Below are positions 26,990 through 35,813 of a DNA stretch of 64,000 nt, one piece after another (positions within the stretch are counted from its first letter, which is position 1; every line of letters begins with the position of its first letter). Origin of the DNA: an uncultured Alphaproteobacteria bacterium (lineage in GTDB: Bacteria > Pseudomonadota > Alphaproteobacteria > HIMB59 > GCA-002718135); contig CACGUF010000001.1 in NCBI GenBank assembly GCA_902576125.1, forward strand, positions 1 to 64,000, given 5' to 3'. A program made the translations under genes and the position numbers. The notes below the pieces were generated by a model that saw only the letters and a program-made list of their open reading frames with translations, did not search any database and was not told where the DNA came from.

Positions 26990-28324
26990 ATGACAAAAGT
27001 AGCAATTATTGGATCAGGACCATGTGGATTATCAATATTAAGAGCTTTTCAGCATGCAGAGGAAAAAGGCAATGAAATTCCAGAGATTGTTTGTTTTGAA
27101 AAACAAGAAGATTGGGGAGGTTTATGGAACTATAGTTGGAGAACTGGATCTGATGAATTTGGGGATACAGTGCCAAATAGTATGTACCGATATCTTTGGT
27201 CGAATGGTCCAAAAGAATGTTTAGAATTTGCCGATTATTCATTTGATGAGCACTTTAAACAACCAATACCATCCTTTCCTCCGCGAGAAGTTTTATATGA
27301 TTATATTTTAGGTCGTGCAAAAAAAGCTAATGTAAAAAAATATATAAAATTTAATACTGTTGTAAGTAATGCTGTTTTTACGAGAAATAAATTTGAAATT
27401 ACTTCAGTCAATAAAAAAGAAAATAAAACTACAAAAGAAGATTTTGATTATCTGGTTGTTGCTACAGGACATTTTTCAGTTCCATACATACCATACTATG
27501 AAGGAATGAATTCTTTTCCTGGAAGAATATTACACGGACATGATTTTAGGGATGCTGAAGAGTTTAGAGATAAAGATATTGTAGTATTAGGTAGTAGTTA
27601 TTCAGCTGAGGATATAGCTCTTCAATGTTATAAGTATGGCGCGAAGTCAGTAACCATTGGTTATCGAAATAATCCCATGGGTTTTAAGTGGCCTAAAGGA
27701 ATGAAAGAAGTTCATTATCTAGATAGATTAGATGGTAAAAAGGCAATATTTAAAGATGGGCATGAGCAAAATACTGATGCAATTATTTTGTGTAGTGGTT
27801 ACCTCCATCACTTTCCTTATCTTGAGGATGCTTTAAAACTTAAAACAGGCAATAGATTGTACCCACCTCAACTTTACAAAGGTGTTGTTTGGCAAGATAA
27901 TCACAAAATGATGTATCTAGGTATGCAAGATCAATTTCATACTTTTAATATGTTTGATTGCCAGGCTTGGTTTGCTAGGGATGTAATTATGGGTAAAATT
28001 AAAATGCCTAGTGATCAAGATATTGAAAAAGATATTAATAAATGGGTATTAGAAGAAGAGGCTTTAGAAGATCCAATTCAAATGATAGATTTTCAAACTG
28101 AATACACTAAAGATTTACATTTAGCATCTGATTATCCTGAAATTGATTTTGAGTTAATTAGAAAGCATTTCAAGGATTGGGAACATCATAAAGAAGAAGA
28201 TATTATGACTTACAGAAATAATTCATTCTCTTCAGCTGTAACAGGAACAGTGGCTCCAATACACCATACACCTTGGGCAGAGGCGATGGATGACTCAATG
28301 AAAACATTTATGAAATCTAAATAA
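26990..28324 (+). CDS. tmm: Trimethylamine monooxygenase
   Basis: NADPH-dependent flavin monooxygenase that oxidises trimethylamine to its N-oxide in the cytoplasm. The 444 residues carry the FAD motif GSGPCG, the FMO signature FPGRILHGHDF (FxGxxxHxxxF), the NADP motif GSSYSAED, and Tmm-typical stretches SMYRYLWSNGPKE, YLGMQDQFHTFNMFDCQAW and VAPIHHTPW. The pattern closely matches Tmm proteins of marine Roseobacter and SAR11. The start is set by TTGGAGG upstream. It is divergent from tmoXWV and convergent with the cupin-tdm genes. Confidence 0.94.
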   Translation: MTKVAIIGSGPCGLSILRAFQHAEEKGNEIPEIVCFEKQEDWGGLWNYSWRTGSDEFGDTVPNSMYRYLWSNGPKECLEFADYSFDEHFKQPIPSFPPREVLYDYILGRAKKANVKKYIKFNTVVSNAVFTRNKFEITSVNKKENKTTKEDFDYLVVATGHFSVPYIPYYEGMNSFPGRILHGHDFRDAEEFRDKDIVVLGSSYSAEDIALQCYKYGAKSVTIGYRNNPMGFKWPKGMKEVHYLDRLDGKKAIFKDGHEQNTDAIILCSGYLHHFPYLEDALKLKTGNRLYPPQLYKGVVWQDNHKMMYLGMQDQFHTFNMFDCQAWFARDVIMGKIKMPSDQDIEKDINKWVLEEEALEDPIQMIDFQTEYTKDLHLASDYPEIDFELIRKHFKDWEHHKEEDIMTYRNNSFSSAVTGTVAPIHHTPWAEAMDDSMKTFMKSK

Positions 28325-28326
28325 AC

Positions 28327-28692
28327 TTAGTTATCTGAATAAATATATTTTCCTCGATGTGTTACAACGCTAGTACATCCACTTTTAGTTGTGCTGTAAT
28401 GTGAAGATCCTGAAGAAAGTTGAACAAAATCTCCTTTCTTATAAATATATCCATCGGAGTCAGTTAAGTCACCTTCTATAATAAAAAATTCTTCTGGACC
28501 TGTGTGCTCATGAGCTTTTGATTTAGTATTTGGTTCCATTTTATAGAGGTAGGAACCTTCCCCCTTAGTATGATCATAACTTAAATTAAACCAATAAATA
28601 TTACCTGGCTGATCTTTTGATTCATCTTCAAGCAATTCCCATTTTAAGCTTTGAATATTAAATACTTTTCTTAAGTCTGACAAATTATTCAT
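28327..28692 (-). CDS. Cupin-domain protein between tmm and tdm
   Basis: Small single-domain cupin of 121 residues. Metal-binding residues of the first motif appear as HEHTGPEEFFIIEG (two His, Glu) and the second as GSSHYSTT (His). It resembles ChrR-type cupin domains, which bind zinc or iron. It sits 15 bases downstream of tdm on the same strand and three bases from the convergent tmm stop. Position suggests a helper in methylamine or formaldehyde metabolism or sensing, but no function is known to me. Confidence 0.7.
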   Translation of the reverse strand: MNNLSDLRKVFNIQSLKWELLEDESKDQPGNIYWFNLSYDHTKGEGSYLYKMEPNTKSKAHEHTGPEEFFIIEGDLTDSDGYIYKKGDFVQLSSGSSHYSTTKSGCTSVVTHRGKYIYSDN

Positions 28693-28707
28693 TTAAATTA
28701 ATTCTAG

Positions 28708-31065
28708 TTAAGCTCTAACTTTACTTTTTGTAGGGTCATAAAAAGGAAAAGGCACAACTTTAGCTGATATTCTTTTTTGATGACCATCAAGCTTACCAAT
28801 TTCAAGCTTTGTATCAAGCTCTGATGAACGAACATCAATTCTGCATAAGGCAATATTTTTATTTAAAGTTGGAGAAATTGTTCCACTTGTTATAATTCCA
28901 ACTTGAGCTCTGCCACTATGCACACAATCACCATGATTAACTTTTTCATTACCTTCAATTTCTAACCCAACTAATTTTCTATGAGGATGTGCTTTTCTCT
29001 CAATTAAAGCATCTTTACCTATAAAATTTTGCTCTTTAGTTTTAAGAGGAACCGTAAAGCTTATCCCAGCTTCAAAAGGATCTGTTTCATCACTAAATTC
29101 ATTGCCTCCTAGAATTAAACCTGCTTCAATTCTAAGTATATCAAGCGCTTCAAATCCCATTGGTGAAATATTAAATTCTTTTCCTGCATTCCATACTGCA
29201 TCCCAAACTTTAGGCGCATCATTAGGGTGGCAGTATATTTCAAAGCCTAGCTCACCTGTGTATCCAGTTCGTGATAACATAATTGGAATTCCTTTATGAT
29301 CTCCAATTCTACTAATAGTAAAATGAAACCATTCTAAATTATTAACATCTGGGTGAGCAGGAGGAGTCCATATAATTTTGGATAACACTTTTCTACTGTT
29401 TGGTCCTTGCACTGAAATATTATGTAGGTGATCTGTTGAGGACTTAATATTTGTATGGAGTTTTAATTCTTCACTTAATTGAGTGAGCCATTCTCCTGAA
29501 TAATCACTACCGCAAATCCATCTAAAATTATGATCCCCTAATTTGTAGAGTGTACCATCATCAATCATAGTTCCATTCTCGTAACACATTGCTGAATATA
29601 CTACTTGACCAACTGCTAGTTTTTTTATGTTTCTTGTAAGTGCTACATTAAGTAATTCTTCAGCATCAGGTCCAAGAACTTCAAACTTTCTCAATGATGA
29701 TAAGTCCATCATGACTACATTATTTCTACATTCAGTGTATTCTCTAATAGTTCCAAAATTATTAAATTTATTAGGAATCCAAAAACCTGAAGAGTCCATC
29801 ATATCATTTGTTAGTCTAGATGTTCTTGGATGAAAACCTGTTTCCTTTGTTAGCATAAAATCACTTCCAGCATTTTTTCTATAACCAATAGATTTTGCAA
29901 ATCTATTTTTTTCTGAATAAACTCTAACGTATATGTCTGTAGGGTTCCAGTCATTTGCAGTATCAATATCATCAGGGCATGATGATGACACACATACAAG
30001 ATCTTTCTGTGCTTGAAAAAGCACGTAATCTCCGGGACGTGACCATGGCATGTCAGAAAAAATTACATTGTTCGCATCTATCCCAGTATTAAAAAATAAA
30101 TTAATAGCCGCCCAACCATTTCTTTTTTCAACTCCATATTTATCAAGTGCGAAATTAAAATTATCTGAGCAATTTATATGACCAAAATATCCTTGATCTT
30201 CATATAATTTTCTTGTGCAAGCTGTTCCAAAAGTGTCATGCCTACCAATAGTGTCTTGCACTACCTCGACCAGAGGTTCTAGATTTTTATCAAAATATTT
30301 TGAGTGTAAACCAGGCATTGCATACGAACCACCTAAAATAGCTCTACTTGCTGTAGTATCAATTGATAGTTCATTACCACTTTGAAGTGCATTACTATCA
30401 AAGGCCATGAAGTCTGAGCACTGTCTTCCAAATAAATCAATAATTTGAATATAGTCTCCTTTTTTAATTTCATAGGCATTTGCAGAACTATCTTTTATTA
30501 AAATTTCTTCTTTAGGCGAAGCTAGAGGTTCAGGTAAAATTCTCTCTAATTTATTATTTTTTGGATTTATTCTTTTAACTATTACTTCGATATCAGAAGG
30601 TGGATTTTGATTTCCAACAATCATATTTTCGCCAGGACACGCTAAGACAATAAAACAATTTTCATTTATTGTGATATTTTCACTATCATTTCTTTTAGAA
30701 TTTTCATTAAAATACAAAGATGAACTAAATTTATTAAGATTAATTTTTTTATTCTTTAATTTTTGAATCAAAAATAATTTATCAGAACTGCTATTTAAAA
30801 TTTCTTTAAAAAAAGAATTTTCTATTTCAGGTTTTTTATTAATAATATTTTGATTATTATTTCCTTCACTATCAAAAATAGTTATTTCACAAATTTGATT
30901 ACCTTCTAAATTTTTAAGATATAAATTATCACCCTTATCTAAGTCTATACCAATTAAACCTTGTCCTTTGATAATATATCTCTCCGTATCTTCAGGAAGT
31001 CCGTAAGAATCTAAGACAATAGGATTTGATCTTCTTACTGGATATTTGTTAATATCAATATTCAT
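28708..31065 (-). CDS. tdm: TMAO demethylase (DUF1989-GcvT fusion)
   Basis: Trimethylamine-N-oxide demethylase/aldolase (EC 4.1.2.32 type), cleaving TMAO to dimethylamine and formaldehyde, with the formaldehyde passed to tetrahydrofolate. The 785 residues match Tdm length. Roughly residues 1-400 are DUF1989-type sequence with conserved cysteines (GTACTRKLY, GHINCSDNF, VCVSSSCPDD) suited to the metal site. Residues from about 410 are a GcvT-like folate domain (VMMDLSSLRKFEVLGPDAEELL, MLSRTGYTGELGFEIY, GLILGGNEFSDETDPFEAG). It is on the opposite strand to tmm, between the kinase-like gene and the cupin. Confidence 0.93.
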   Translation of the reverse strand: MNIDINKYPVRRSNPIVLDSYGLPEDTERYIIKGQGLIGIDLDKGDNLYLKNLEGNQICEITIFDSEGNNNQNIINKKPEIENSFFKEILNSSSDKLFLIQKLKNKKINLNKFSSSLYFNENSKRNDSENITINENCFIVLACPGENMIVGNQNPPSDIEVIVKRINPKNNKLERILPEPLASPKEEILIKDSSANAYEIKKGDYIQIIDLFGRQCSDFMAFDSNALQSGNELSIDTTASRAILGGSYAMPGLHSKYFDKNLEPLVEVVQDTIGRHDTFGTACTRKLYEDQGYFGHINCSDNFNFALDKYGVEKRNGWAAINLFFNTGIDANNVIFSDMPWSRPGDYVLFQAQKDLVCVSSSCPDDIDTANDWNPTDIYVRVYSEKNRFAKSIGYRKNAGSDFMLTKETGFHPRTSRLTNDMMDSSGFWIPNKFNNFGTIREYTECRNNVVMMDLSSLRKFEVLGPDAEELLNVALTRNIKKLAVGQVVYSAMCYENGTMIDDGTLYKLGDHNFRWICGSDYSGEWLTQLSEELKLHTNIKSSTDHLHNISVQGPNSRKVLSKIIWTPPAHPDVNNLEWFHFTISRIGDHKGIPIMLSRTGYTGELGFEIYCHPNDAPKVWDAVWNAGKEFNISPMGFEALDILRIEAGLILGGNEFSDETDPFEAGISFTVPLKTKEQNFIGKDALIERKAHPHRKLVGLEIEGNEKVNHGDCVHSGRAQVGIITSGTISPTLNKNIALCRIDVRSSELDTKLEIGKLDGHQKRISAKVVPFPFYDPTKSKVRA

Positions 31066-31130
31066 AATTTAATTTGCTTTTTTTATTAATTCAAATAGTG
31101 AAATTTATCTTAATATATCTCAAATAAACT

Positions 31131-32006
31131 TCAATTTATTTTGAATTCTTCATCAAAAGACTCATTAAATTTTGTTAAATTTTCCGCAGTATAACTCTTA
31201 TAATCAAATTCAATATTGGAGGTAATCTCAGAAACCATACTCCACATAGTTTCTCTCAACAAGGAAGCAGATTTAATAGCTTTATATTTTATAAGTAATT
31301 CTGTTGATAATTTTTTTTCAAAATAATTTTCAAGTAAATATTTTTCTTCATTTTCATTAAAATCATTATTAGAAGCTAGTCCACCAAGGTCAAACAATGG
31401 TGTATTAAATCCTGCATATTCCCAATCAATCAACCATATTTTTTCTTTATCTTGAATAAAATTTGCTGGAAGCAGATCATTATGGCTAAACACTATTTCA
31501 AAAGGAGACGATATATTTTCTAATTTAAGAGCTTTATTTAGAAGATCTGGAAGAATTTTTATGTATGAACTTTTATGTTCATCTAAAAAATTTTTATAAT
31601 TTTTTATTACATGAAAAACCCAAAAAATAACGGATTGACCTATAAGTTGATCAGGGATTTTGGTATGAACTTTCTTTATAAGTTTTGTTATATTATCTAA
31701 ATTTTTTTTAATATCTTCAGAGTCAAAAGTTTTACCCTCAATATAGTTAAAAACTTGAATTGATTTCTCGTTAAATAATAATTTTGGACAAATACCAATT
31801 TTGGAGGCAGCCTTGCTTGCTTGTACTTCATTTGATCTAAAAACTAAATGCTCTGGTATATCATCACCTATTCTTACAAAATATTTTTTAGATCCATCAT
31901 CAACAAGAAAGTTTTTATTTGTAATCCCTCCTTTAATGGAAGAAATATTTACTTTACCCTTCCAGAAATTGATATTAGAAATTAATTGAATGCTATTTTT
32001 ATCCAT
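31131..32006 (-). CDS. Choline/aminoglycoside kinase-like phosphotransferase
   Basis: APH-family kinase, 291 residues, closest in pattern to choline/ethanolamine kinases (LicA type). Visible motifs are GGITNKNFLV (nucleotide loop), the Brenner motif FSHNDLLPANFI with catalytic Asp, and IDWEYAGFNTPLFDLG with the metal-binding Asp. It precedes tdm by 65 bases on the same strand and is divergent from the IclR gene. Choline is a quaternary amine, so the setting fits, but the acceptor is not proven. Confidence 0.78.
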   Translation of the reverse strand: MDKNSIQLISNINFWKGKVNISSIKGGITNKNFLVDDGSKKYFVRIGDDIPEHLVFRSNEVQASKAASKIGICPKLLFNEKSIQVFNYIEGKTFDSEDIKKNLDNITKLIKKVHTKIPDQLIGQSVIFWVFHVIKNYKNFLDEHKSSYIKILPDLLNKALKLENISSPFEIVFSHNDLLPANFIQDKEKIWLIDWEYAGFNTPLFDLGGLASNNDFNENEEKYLLENYFEKKLSTELLIKYKAIKSASLLRETMWSMVSEITSNIEFDYKSYTAENLTKFNESFDEEFKIN

Positions 32007-32079
32007 AAATTATAATTTATATTACATTTAAAATAATTTATTTACTATTAATCATATATATTTTGAATATAAATTTATT

Positions 32080-32841
32080 ATGACTCGTAATTATTTAAGT
32101 GGCTCAATAAAAAAAGCTTTAGCTATAATAGAATGTGTTGGAAAATCACCAAAACCTCTAAAAGCAAGCCAAGTTTCCTTAATGACTAAGTTAGATAGAG
32201 CAACTGCATTTAGGATTTTAACTTATTTAACCAGCCTAGGTTATATTTTTAAAGATACCTCTAATAATCTATACTCTTTAGGTCATAAAATTTTTGAGTT
32301 TGGTGATAAATCTGATTTTCTTAAAACATTGACAACTTTATGCTTTGAGCACATTAAAAATTTATCACATGAAACTAATCACATAACTTATCTTGCAGTT
32401 TTAGAAGGTCCGCATATTGTTTATTGTGATAAAGTTGATCCACAAGGTGAAAATGCTCCAAGAGCTTTTAGAATGAGGTTAGACGCTCACAGTTGTGCAC
32501 TTGGAAAAGCAATTCTTGCTTATAAATCAAGAGATGAATTAAGGGAAATTTATAAAAGTTATACTCTTCATAAACATACTTCAAACACCATTACTTCTTT
32601 AGACAAGCTCTATCTAAATTTAGAAAAAGTAAGAAAAAAAGGCTATAGTTTAAATGAAGCAGAAACATTTGATTATGTTTATGGCATAGGGGCCCCAATA
32701 ATGGATTCTCAAAAAAGAGCCATTGCAGGAATTTCAATCTCTGGAACCAAAGGAAGCATAAATGTTAAAACTGTGGAAGATTTGGCGCACAGGGTGACAG
32801 ATACAGCGAAATTGATATCAAAAAAATTGATTGAAAACTAA
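32080..32841 (+). CDS. IclR-family transcriptional regulator
   Basis: DNA-binding regulator of 253 residues. The N-terminal winged helix-turn-helix spans about residues 5-65 (KASQVSLMTKLDRATAFRILTYL), followed by an IclR effector domain (AHSCALGKAILAY, IGAPIMDSQKRAIAGISISG). It is divergent from the kinase-tdm-cupin genes and in front of the flavoprotein-GS-glutamate-synthase cassette, so it is a natural candidate controller for one or both. The inducer is unknown. Confidence 0.88.
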   Translation: MTRNYLSGSIKKALAIIECVGKSPKPLKASQVSLMTKLDRATAFRILTYLTSLGYIFKDTSNNLYSLGHKIFEFGDKSDFLKTLTTLCFEHIKNLSHETNHITYLAVLEGPHIVYCDKVDPQGENAPRAFRMRLDAHSCALGKAILAYKSRDELREIYKSYTLHKHTSNTITSLDKLYLNLEKVRKKGYSLNEAETFDYVYGIGAPIMDSQKRAIAGISISGTKGSINVKTVEDLAHRVTDTAKLISKKLIEN

Positions 32842-32843
32842 GA

Positions 32844-32862
32844 TGTTTCAGTGCTTGAAACA
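32844..32862. promoter_or_regulatory. Inverted repeat upstream of flavoprotein operon
   Basis: TGTTTCAgtgctTGAAACA is a perfect seven-base inverted repeat with a five-base spacer, just after the iclR stop and about 70 bases before the flavoprotein start. The same left arm and spacing occur in the tmoX-tmm intergenic region. It may be an operator; a weak hairpin at the end of the iclR transcript is the alternative. Confidence 0.45.
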
Positions 32863-32929
32863 ATTACTTTAAGCTATATAGAGTTTAAAATAAACCTTCA
32901 AAATTAAAAAATTATAGGAAAATAAACAT

Positions 32930-34276
32930 ATGGCTTTCCCGGAAAAAGTAGATTACGCAATTATAGGTGCAGGAATTCATGGTCTAAGCACTGCTTGGCA
33001 TTTAGCTGCCAAATTAAAAGCTAAAGGTAAAGGTGATGGCTCTAAAATAGTTGTAATTGATAAAGACTCAATTGCTGCAGGTGCGAGTGGTGTTGCTTGT
33101 GGAGTGGTTCGTAATAATTATTATCAACCTGCTATGAGGGAGTTAATGGCAATGTGTGTTGAAGTTTGGGAGAGTGATGCAAAAAAATTTCATTATCATG
33201 ATGTAGGTTATATGCAGATAAGTCCTGAGTGTATGGAAAATGATGTTGCTGAAATTTATGCTCAACAAAAAAATATTGGATACGAATCAGTTTTTATACA
33301 GGGTGAAAAAGACTCAGAAAACTATATGAAAAAAATGTTTGGTGATTGGCAAGCAAAAGGAATCACAAGTGTTTTGCATGAAAAAAGAGGTGGATACGCA
33401 AATAATACATCAGCTATTTATGGTTTAGCAGATAAAGCTGAAGCAGAAGGTGTTCGTATTTTAACAGGTACAACAGTAAAGGGTTTTCAATATGGTTCTA
33501 ATTCATCTGCTGTTACGGGAATTGAAACTGATAAGGGTTTAATAAAGTGTGATCAAGTAATAGTCGGACCAGGGCCATGGGCAAAGTCTTTTTGGGATAT
33601 GTTAGATTTGCCAAACAAAATTTCAATTAAAGGTAAAGATGGAATCATTCATAAAGATTATCCAATGTGGCATTATTGGATGCTAACTGAAGGAGTTCTA
33701 AGAGTTGATCCTAATTTTCTAAAAACTGATGACGGCAATATGCCTCCAGTTATTCATGTTGATACCGATGCACCTCTTTATTCAGACAGTGATAAGCAAC
33801 ATCTTATTACAGATAAGTTGTGGGGAATATATTATAAGCCAGATTTTCATTTTGGTGGCATACAAGGCGGATCATCTCCTTATAAAGTTGGAGAACCCGG
33901 AGGAGAAGGGGTTAATGTTGATCCTTATGGAAATAAATCAGAAGATTTTGTTATCACTGATGAATTTGCCGATATGTGGAGTTCAGCTTTGGCTTTTTGT
34001 CATAAAAGATTTGAAGGAAAATCACACCTATTCAAAAAAGATGGGGGAGGCTTAGGTTGTTTTACCCCTGATTGCTTTCCTGTTTTTGATCAATTCAGAG
34101 AAAATGTATATTTAATTGCTGACTCTAATCATGGTTATAAAATGATTGGTGTGGGTAAATTAGTAGCTGACGAAGTTTTAGGTGAAAAAAGCTCATTATT
34201 AGAACCTTTTAGGTTCTCAAGATATGAGCAAGGAAAATTACATCCAACATCAAATAGTCCTTTTCCTTGGAGTTAA
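32930..34276 (+). CDS. Sarcosine oxidase-like FAD-dependent oxidoreductase
   Basis: Flavoprotein of the DAO family, 448 residues, related to sarcosine/dimethylglycine dehydrogenases and the MgdA/SoxB subunit. It has the FAD motif GAGIHG, a long linker before VVIDKD, the segment ASGVACGVVRNNYYQP and a C-terminal FAD-contact region IADSNHGYKMIGVGK. It leads an operon with a GS-like ligase and MgsABC-like subunits. In the N-methylglutamate pathway the last step is a four-subunit dehydrogenase (MgdABCD); here only a single flavoprotein is present, so it may oxidise an N-alkylglutamate alone or with partners elsewhere. Substrate is inferred from context. Confidence 0.78.
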   Translation: MAFPEKVDYAIIGAGIHGLSTAWHLAAKLKAKGKGDGSKIVVIDKDSIAAGASGVACGVVRNNYYQPAMRELMAMCVEVWESDAKKFHYHDVGYMQISPECMENDVAEIYAQQKNIGYESVFIQGEKDSENYMKKMFGDWQAKGITSVLHEKRGGYANNTSAIYGLADKAEAEGVRILTGTTVKGFQYGSNSSAVTGIETDKGLIKCDQVIVGPGPWAKSFWDMLDLPNKISIKGKDGIIHKDYPMWHYWMLTEGVLRVDPNFLKTDDGNMPPVIHVDTDAPLYSDSDKQHLITDKLWGIYYKPDFHFGGIQGGSSPYKVGEPGGEGVNVDPYGNKSEDFVITDEFADMWSSALAFCHKRFEGKSHLFKKDGGGLGCFTPDCFPVFDQFRENVYLIADSNHGYKMIGVGKLVADEVLGEKSSLLEPFRFSRYEQGKLHPTSNSPFPWS

Positions 34277-34320
34277 TATGATGTTGTATAGTTTTTATAA
34301 TTCAATTGGGGGGATATAAT

Positions 34321-35793
34321 ATGAGTGATTTAGAAAATTTTGTAAATCAACCAGGCAGAGATAAGTTAGTTAAAGATGTAAGAAATAAAATAAAAGAATT
34401 AGGGATTACTTATATCTATTATCAATTTGTTTCTGTAACAGGAAGAATTGTTGGTAAAGGTGTGCCTGCAGATCATTGGGAAACTTTAGCAGCAAAAGGA
34501 TTTCAATTAGTTTACGGTGCTACAGCTAATTTATTTGTGGACAGACATGGTGAATATATTGGATATGGACCTGAATCATCTGAGCTGGTAGGCATTCCAG
34601 AACCTGATACATTTGTGCAATTACCATGGGATAAAAGAGTTGCTCGTGTTTGGTGTACTTGTTTTAGAAACAGAGAAGAAGAAGAAAATCCAGGAGGACA
34701 TTTAACATCTGATTGTCGCGGTAATTTAAAAATTTTCCAAGATCAATTTCAAGAAAAATTTGGAATGAATATGCGTGCTGGTACTGAGCCAGAAATGATG
34801 TGGTTGACTAAGAAAGATAATGGAGAGCCAACAGGAGATGGATTTTCAAGACCTTATTGTTATCACATTGATCAATTTGAATCTCTAAGACCTGTTTATA
34901 TGAAAGTAATTGAATATTGCCGTGCTATGGGTCTTGATGTTATCCAAGGAGATCATGAGGATGCACCTGGTCAATTAGAATTAAATTTCATGTACGATGA
35001 TGTTTTAAGGAATGCTGATAGACTTACAACTTATCGACAAATTTGTGCTCAAGTTGCAAGAGAATTTAATTTAATCGCATGCTTTATGAGTAAGCCATTT
35101 ATGGGTGTTTCTGCTAATGGATGTCATACAAACGTTTCACTTTGGAAAGGTGGGGAATTAAAATCGACACCTATTGGCAACAATCCATTACCAGGTATGG
35201 ATCAAGTTTTTACCCACATTTCAGGAGGTGAAAATATGTTTATGCCTGATCCAAAAATAGATCCAGTTAAGCCAGGTCCTGTTGGATTAAATAGTATTGC
35301 TGGTTTATTAAAACATTTACCTGCTTTAACTTGTTTAGGATCACCAACAGTTAATTCTTATAGAAGACTTTGGGATACAGGTTTCTGGGCACCAGTATAT
35401 GCAGATTGGGGATATCAAAACAGAACTTGTAGTGTTCGTGTTTCTGCCCCTGGTCGAGTAGAATACAGATCAGTAGATTCATCTCATAACCCATATCTAA
35501 TGGGAGCTGGAATTTTAAAAGCTTTTGAAGATGGCCTAGATAATAAAATGGATCCAGGAGAACCTGAGAAAAAAAATATTTATGATGCAATGAAAGAAGG
35601 CAAAACAGTTGATAAACTTCCTTTAACTTTAGGCGAAGCTATTGATCGATTAGATAGTGATAAAGTGGTTAAAGCCGCATTGCCTGAAGATATGCTTCGA
35701 GTATTTATGCATTATAAAAAAGATGAGTGGGAAAAATTCCTTTCTGCAGTTACGCAATGGGATGTTGATACTTACTTGGACGTATTGCCATAA
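34321..35793 (+). CDS. Glutamine synthetase-like gamma-glutamyl-amine ligase, paralogue 1
   Basis: GS-fold ATP-dependent ligase of 490 residues. Conserved GS residues are visible: TEPEMMW and GDHEDAPGQLELNF (metal-binding glutamates), NGCHTNVSLW (His), NRTCSVRV and VEYRSVDSSHNPYL (arginines and glutamate). It is clearly divergent from the GmaS-like gene at 42970. The ORF track begins at TTG 34306, but GGGGGG immediately before ATG 34321 is a ribosome site lying inside that extension, so ATG is chosen. Sitting between a flavoprotein and MgsABC-like subunits, it probably joins glutamate to an amine rather than making glutamine; which amine is unknown. Confidence 0.82.
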   Translation: MSDLENFVNQPGRDKLVKDVRNKIKELGITYIYYQFVSVTGRIVGKGVPADHWETLAAKGFQLVYGATANLFVDRHGEYIGYGPESSELVGIPEPDTFVQLPWDKRVARVWCTCFRNREEEENPGGHLTSDCRGNLKIFQDQFQEKFGMNMRAGTEPEMMWLTKKDNGEPTGDGFSRPYCYHIDQFESLRPVYMKVIEYCRAMGLDVIQGDHEDAPGQLELNFMYDDVLRNADRLTTYRQICAQVAREFNLIACFMSKPFMGVSANGCHTNVSLWKGGELKSTPIGNNPLPGMDQVFTHISGGENMFMPDPKIDPVKPGPVGLNSIAGLLKHLPALTCLGSPTVNSYRRLWDTGFWAPVYADWGYQNRTCSVRVSAPGRVEYRSVDSSHNPYLMGAGILKAFEDGLDNKMDPGEPEKKNIYDAMKEGKTVDKLPLTLGEAIDRLDSDKVVKAALPEDMLRVFMHYKKDEWEKFLSAVTQWDVDTYLDVLP

Positions 35794-35813
35794 TCTAAGA
35801 AAGGATAAATAGT

